Source: JBARRS01 sp049644345 (GTDB lineage: Bacteria > Actinomycetota > Thermoleophilia > Gaiellales > Gaiellaceae). From it: a stretch of 7,793 nucleotides of DNA. The number at the start of each line of letters is the position of its first letter. The first letter of the stretch is position 1. This document shows, in pieces, positions 5,145 to 7,793 of the stretch. The notes under the pieces were generated by a model that searched no databases, had not been told where the DNA came from, and saw only the letters and a program-made list of their open reading frames with translations. Position numbers and translations under genes: made by a program. The DNA lies in NCBI GenBank assembly GCA_049644345.1, contig JBARRS010000123.1, forward strand, positions 1 to 7,793. Direction: 5' to 3'.

Positions 5145-6395
5145 CTAGCCGGAGCTTCCCGGCCGCTCGACCAGCCGGACCTGCACGCGGCGCTGCCGGC
5201 CGTCACGGACGATCGTGAACGTGACCTGCCTTCCCGGGGACAGCCGCTCGGTGACGATGCGGACGACGTCCTCTGCACTGGCGACCGGCGTCCGGTCGAT
5301 GGCGACGATCACGTCCCCGCCCCGCGTGAACTGCTGCCCGAAGACGGTCTGCTTGTGGCTGCCGCCGCGCAAGCCCGCCGCGGAGGCCGGCGTGTGCGAC
5401 TGCACGGAGGTGATCACGGCGCCGTGGTCGACCGGGTAGCCGAAGCGGTGCGCAATCGACGGAGTCAGATCCTCGGTCAGGACCCCCACGTAGGCGTAGG
5501 AGACACGCCCGTTCGCGATCAACTGGGCCATCGAGCGTTTCGCCAGGTCGATCGGCACGGCGAAGCCCACGCCCTCGGCGGTGCCCGAGTCGCTGCGGAT
5601 CTGCGCGTTGATTCCGACAACGTCCCCCCGCGAGTCGAACAGCGGCCCGCCGGAGTTGCCGTGGTTGATCGCCGCGTCGGTCTGGATCGCGTCGACGATG
5701 TTGAAGCGCGACGTGAGCGAGTTGATCGAGCGCCTAGTCGCGGAGATGACGCCGACGGAGAGCGAGTCGACGTTGCCGAAGGGGCTGCCGATCGCGGCCA
5801 CGGGCTCGCCGACGACCGCCTTGGCCGAGTCACCCAGCGGGACGGGCTGCAGTGCATGGGCGCTCGGCTCGACCTTCAGCAAGCCGACGTCGTCGAAGAC
5901 GTCCCAGCCGACGATCTTCGCCGGAGCTCGATCATGATCCTGGAACTCGACATAGACGCGTGTCGCCGCGTTCACGTTCGGCGAGGCGCCCTGGCCCGCG
6001 TTCGTGATCACGTGGGAATTCGTGAGGATGTAGCCCTTCGCCGAGACGACGAACCCTGACCCCTGCGCAGCCTGGGCGGCAGCCGAGCTCGGACTGCCGA
6101 AGATCGAGAAGATCGTGACGACGCCCGGCGAGCGGCTTGAGTAGATCTTCGCGGGGTCGAAGCCGCCGCTGAGCGGTTTCGTGCTCGGCGCCGGCGAGGG
6201 GGTCTGCCCTGTCAGCTGTGCGGAGTCGGCGGGCTGCTGCACGATCACCGTCTTCGTCCTCGTGCTCGTCGAGATCCACCCCGTCGCCTTGCCGACAGCC
6301 AGCACGGCGACGCCGCCGAGGACCGCGGCGACGAGCGAGGCAGCAGCGAGAGGCGCCAGGCGCACGAATCGCACTGTAGCCGTGCGATTCCACAT
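5145..6395 (-). CDS. htrA: HtrA/DegP-like membrane-anchored serine protease with PDZ domain
   Basis: The 416-residue protein has a short cytoplasmic start, one membrane anchor (about 12-35), a Ser/Thr/Pro-rich linker (41-77), a trypsin-like protease domain (about 80-295) and one PDZ domain (about 300-405), so the catalytic part lies outside the membrane. The triad is visible: H128 in TNSHVI, D169 in DDVGLLKV and S248 in NHGNSGGPL. His at 245 replaces the commoner Pro before GNSGG, which should not affect catalysis. The PDZ region carries the extra loop between AAGLRGG (339-345) and GGDVIVAID (359-367) often seen in actinobacterial HtrA. It is expected to degrade or refold damaged exported proteins. 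It starts 10 bp after the histidine kinase, so it is probably in its operon, as in the mycobacterial MprAB-PepD arrangement. The Shine-Dalgarno is weak; GTG codons at residues 8 and 11 are alternative starts that keep the anchor. Confidence 0.93.
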   Translation of the reverse strand: MWNRTATVRFVRLAPLAAASLVAAVLGGVAVLAVGKATGWISTSTRTKTVIVQQPADSAQLTGQTPSPAPSTKPLSGGFDPAKIYSSRSPGVVTIFSIFGSPSSAAAQAAQGSGFVVSAKGYILTNSHVITNAGQGASPNVNAATRVYVEFQDHDRAPAKIVGWDVFDDVGLLKVEPSAHALQPVPLGDSAKAVVGEPVAAIGSPFGNVDSLSVGVISATRRSINSLTSRFNIVDAIQTDAAINHGNSGGPLFDSRGDVVGINAQIRSDSGTAEGVGFAVPIDLAKRSMAQLIANGRVSYAYVGVLTEDLTPSIAHRFGYPVDHGAVITSVQSHTPASAAGLRGGSHKQTVFGQQFTRGGDVIVAIDRTPVASAEDVVRIVTERLSPGRQVTFTIVRDGRQRRVQVRLVERPGSSG

Positions 6396-6405
6396 GGAAA
6401 CGAAC

Positions 6406-7770
6406 CTACGTCGGCAGAACGAGCGAAAAGACGGTGCGTCCCGGGCGCGAATCGAGCTCGATCCGGCCCTCCATCAGCTCCGCCAACTCGCGGGCGATCG
6501 CAAGGCCGAGGCCGCTGCCGGAGGCACGACCGCCCTCGGCGCGGTAGAAGCGATCGAAGATGTGCTGGGCGTGCTCCCCTGCAATCCCGGGCCCCGCGTC
6601 CTCGACGTCGAGCACCGCGCGACCGTCCTCGCGCTTCGCCGTCACCCGAACGGTCGTTCCCGCCGGCGTGTGCACGAGCGCGTTCTCGACCAGGATTCGC
6701 CCGATCTGGAGCACACGCTGCTCGTCTCCAACCACAGCAACGGAGCCGTTCTCGACCAGCTCGAGCGGATGGTCCTGGGCGCGGGCGATTGCCGCAAACT
6801 CCTCGACGATCTCGCCCCCGAGCTTCGCCAGGTCGAGCTGTTGCCGCTCCAGCCGCAGCTGGCCGGCGTCGAGCCGGTTCAGGTCGAGCAGCTCTTGCGC
6901 GAGCTTGGTCAGCCGTTCGACCTGCTCGCCCATGGTGGCCAGAAACTCCCGGCGCGTCTCCTCGTCGAGGTCCTCGTCTCGCAGGAGCTCGAGAAAGCCG
7001 CCGAGCGAAAAGAGCGGCGTCCGCAGCTCGTGCGAGGCATTGGCGATGAACTCGCGCCGTGCGCGGTCGAGTTGCGCGAGCCGCACCCTCATCCGATCGA
7101 ACGCCCGTGACAGTTGCCCGAGCTCGTCTGTGCGGTTGTCTGCGACCGGCTCGTCGAACTCCCCGCGTGCGATCCGGTCGGCGGCGCGCTCCAGGCGCCT
7201 GATTCGTCCCGCGAATGCCGTAGCGCCGCCGAACCCCAGCAGCAACGCGACGAGCAGGGCGAGCAAACCCGCGATCAGGATCCGCTGCTGGACGAGCTGC
7301 ACATCGGCGAGTACGCCCTTGAGCGGCGCGGAGAGCAGCAGCACCTGACCACCAGTGAGCGGAGCCGCCGCTTCTGCGAACTCGCGGTTGTCCCGGGTGA
7401 CCGTCCCGTGCTGCGGCTTGGCCGTGAGCACCACCCGCACAGCGATCCGATCATTCTCGACGTTGCTACCGCGGGCGGAGAACGAGTCCCCGATGTTTCT
7501 CAGCGCCAGCGGCTTTTCCTCGTAGAGCTCAAGGAGCACGACCCGCGCACCCGTGCTCGACGCAGCATCGCTGAAGTTGAACTCGCCCGGGTTCTGCACA
7601 TACTCCCGGCTGAGCCGAGGTGCCTCTCGCTCGACCTGCGAGAGCCTCGAGTTCACGAGCCGATGCCGGAGCGACGGCACGACGACGAGGTAGACGACGC
7701 CGAGCGCGACCGCGACCACGAGCAAGAGCGCCAAACTGAGGCGCGCGCCGACGGTCTGGAGCCTGCTCAT
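6406..7770 (-). CDS. Two-component sensor histidine kinase (HAMP, HisKA, HATPase)
   Basis: This is a complete 454-residue membrane kinase. TM1 is at about 10-32 and is followed by an extracytoplasmic sensor region of about 130 residues with no recognised fold. TM2 is at about 163-187, with a HAMP linker at about 186-238. The dimerisation/phosphoacceptor motif is FIANASHELRTPL (241-253) with H247. The ATP-binding domain has the N-box ILVENALVHTPAG (359-371, N363), G1 DAGPGI (391-396), F-box FDRFYR (405-410) and G2 GSGLGLAIA (418-426). The ATG at 7770 overlaps the stop of the upstream response regulator as ATGA, which makes that regulator the obvious partner. It precedes htrA by 10 bp, suggesting that it senses envelope or protein-folding stress and controls the protease. 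The signal itself cannot be read from the sequence. The C-terminus, ending SLVLPT, is typical and intact. Confidence 0.95.
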   Translation of the reverse strand: MSRLQTVGARLSLALLLVVAVALGVVYLVVVPSLRHRLVNSRLSQVEREAPRLSREYVQNPGEFNFSDAASSTGARVVLLELYEEKPLALRNIGDSFSARGSNVENDRIAVRVVLTAKPQHGTVTRDNREFAEAAAPLTGGQVLLLSAPLKGVLADVQLVQQRILIAGLLALLVALLLGFGGATAFAGRIRRLERAADRIARGEFDEPVADNRTDELGQLSRAFDRMRVRLAQLDRARREFIANASHELRTPLFSLGGFLELLRDEDLDEETRREFLATMGEQVERLTKLAQELLDLNRLDAGQLRLERQQLDLAKLGGEIVEEFAAIARAQDHPLELVENGSVAVVGDEQRVLQIGRILVENALVHTPAGTTVRVTAKREDGRAVLDVEDAGPGIAGEHAQHIFDRFYRAEGGRASGSGLGLAIARELAELMEGRIELDSRPGRTVFSLVLPT

Positions 7771-7793
7771 CGGTCGCGAAAGCGGTAGCCGAC
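7767..7793 (-). CDS. OmpR/PhoB-family response regulator, C-terminal end only
   Basis: Reading in from the window edge, the complement encodes VGYRFRDR and then TGA. The VGYRF ending is the hallmark of the winged-helix DNA-binding domain of OmpR/PhoB regulators (…RGVGYRF), where it forms the last wing strand. The TGA overlaps the histidine kinase ATG as ATGA, the usual order for such a pair. Only eight residues are visible, but the motif and the context agree. The receiver domain lies beyond position 7793. Confidence 0.82.
   Translation of the reverse strand, partial: VGYRFRDR

Noticed and set aside
5133..6059. 308-codon open frame on the plus strand
   Set aside because: It is antisense to htrA, which has an intact catalytic triad and PDZ domain; the plus-strand translation is Arg/Asp/Val-rich without motifs.
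6181..7348. Two long plus-strand open frames (6181-7110 and 6560-7348)
   Set aside because: Both are shadows of the histidine kinase and the htrA N-terminus, whose motifs are complete on the minus strand.
1..7793. Mobile elements, CRISPR arrays, tRNA or rRNA genes, attachment sites
   Set aside because: No regularly spaced repeats, transposase or integrase motifs, terminal inverted repeats or cloverleaf structures were seen. Coding is continuous and base use looks uniform throughout.

Overview
The window is GC-rich with strong G/C preference at third codon positions, and every supportable gene lies on the minus strand, so transcription runs from position 7793 towards 1. The gene content (a UbiA-type prenyltransferase of the MqnP kind, an actinobacterial-looking GT20 enzyme, TreT, an RsbW-like ATPase and a PDZ protease with a two-component pair) suggests a high-GC Actinomycetota bacterium, perhaps a deep lineage such as Thermoleophilia or Rubrobacteria. 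The taxonomic call is inference from protein style, not from a marker gene. Coding density is very high. The longest non-coding stretch is 83 bp and no gap reaches 300 bp.

Layout in transcription order: (1) the last eight residues of an OmpR/PhoB-type response regulator (7793-7767); (2) its sensor histidine kinase (7770-6406); (3) a membrane-anchored HtrA-like serine protease with a PDZ domain (6395-5145); (4) an 83-bp gap crowded with inverted repeats; (5) an RsbW/SpoIIAB-like anti-sigma ATPase (5061-4645); (6) trehalose glycosyltransferring synthase TreT (4602-3325); (7) trehalose-6-phosphate synthase OtsA (3293-1824); (8) moaC (1809-1360) and (9) moaB/mog (1363-884), both for molybdenum cofactor; (10) a UbiA-like prenyltransferase, probably MqnP of menaquinone synthesis (887-27); (11) the first ten residues of a probable calcineurin-like phosphoesterase (30-1).

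Three functional blocks can be read. The first is an envelope-stress module (response regulator, kinase, HtrA). The second is a stress/osmoprotection module in which a partner-switching ATPase sits just upstream of two different trehalose-forming glycosyltransferases. The third is a cofactor/respiration block (moaC, moaB, mqnP) whose genes are joined by 4-base stop/start overlaps. Whether all of this is one transcript cannot be settled here; the 83-bp gap after htrA is the most likely break.

No tRNA, rRNA, CRISPR array, insertion sequence or integrase was seen. I find no clear evidence of a wholly new system. The points most worth a second look are the TreT-OtsA tandem without an OtsB phosphatase, the orphan anti-sigma ATPase placed in front of it, and the run of small hairpins at the non-overlapping gene junctions.
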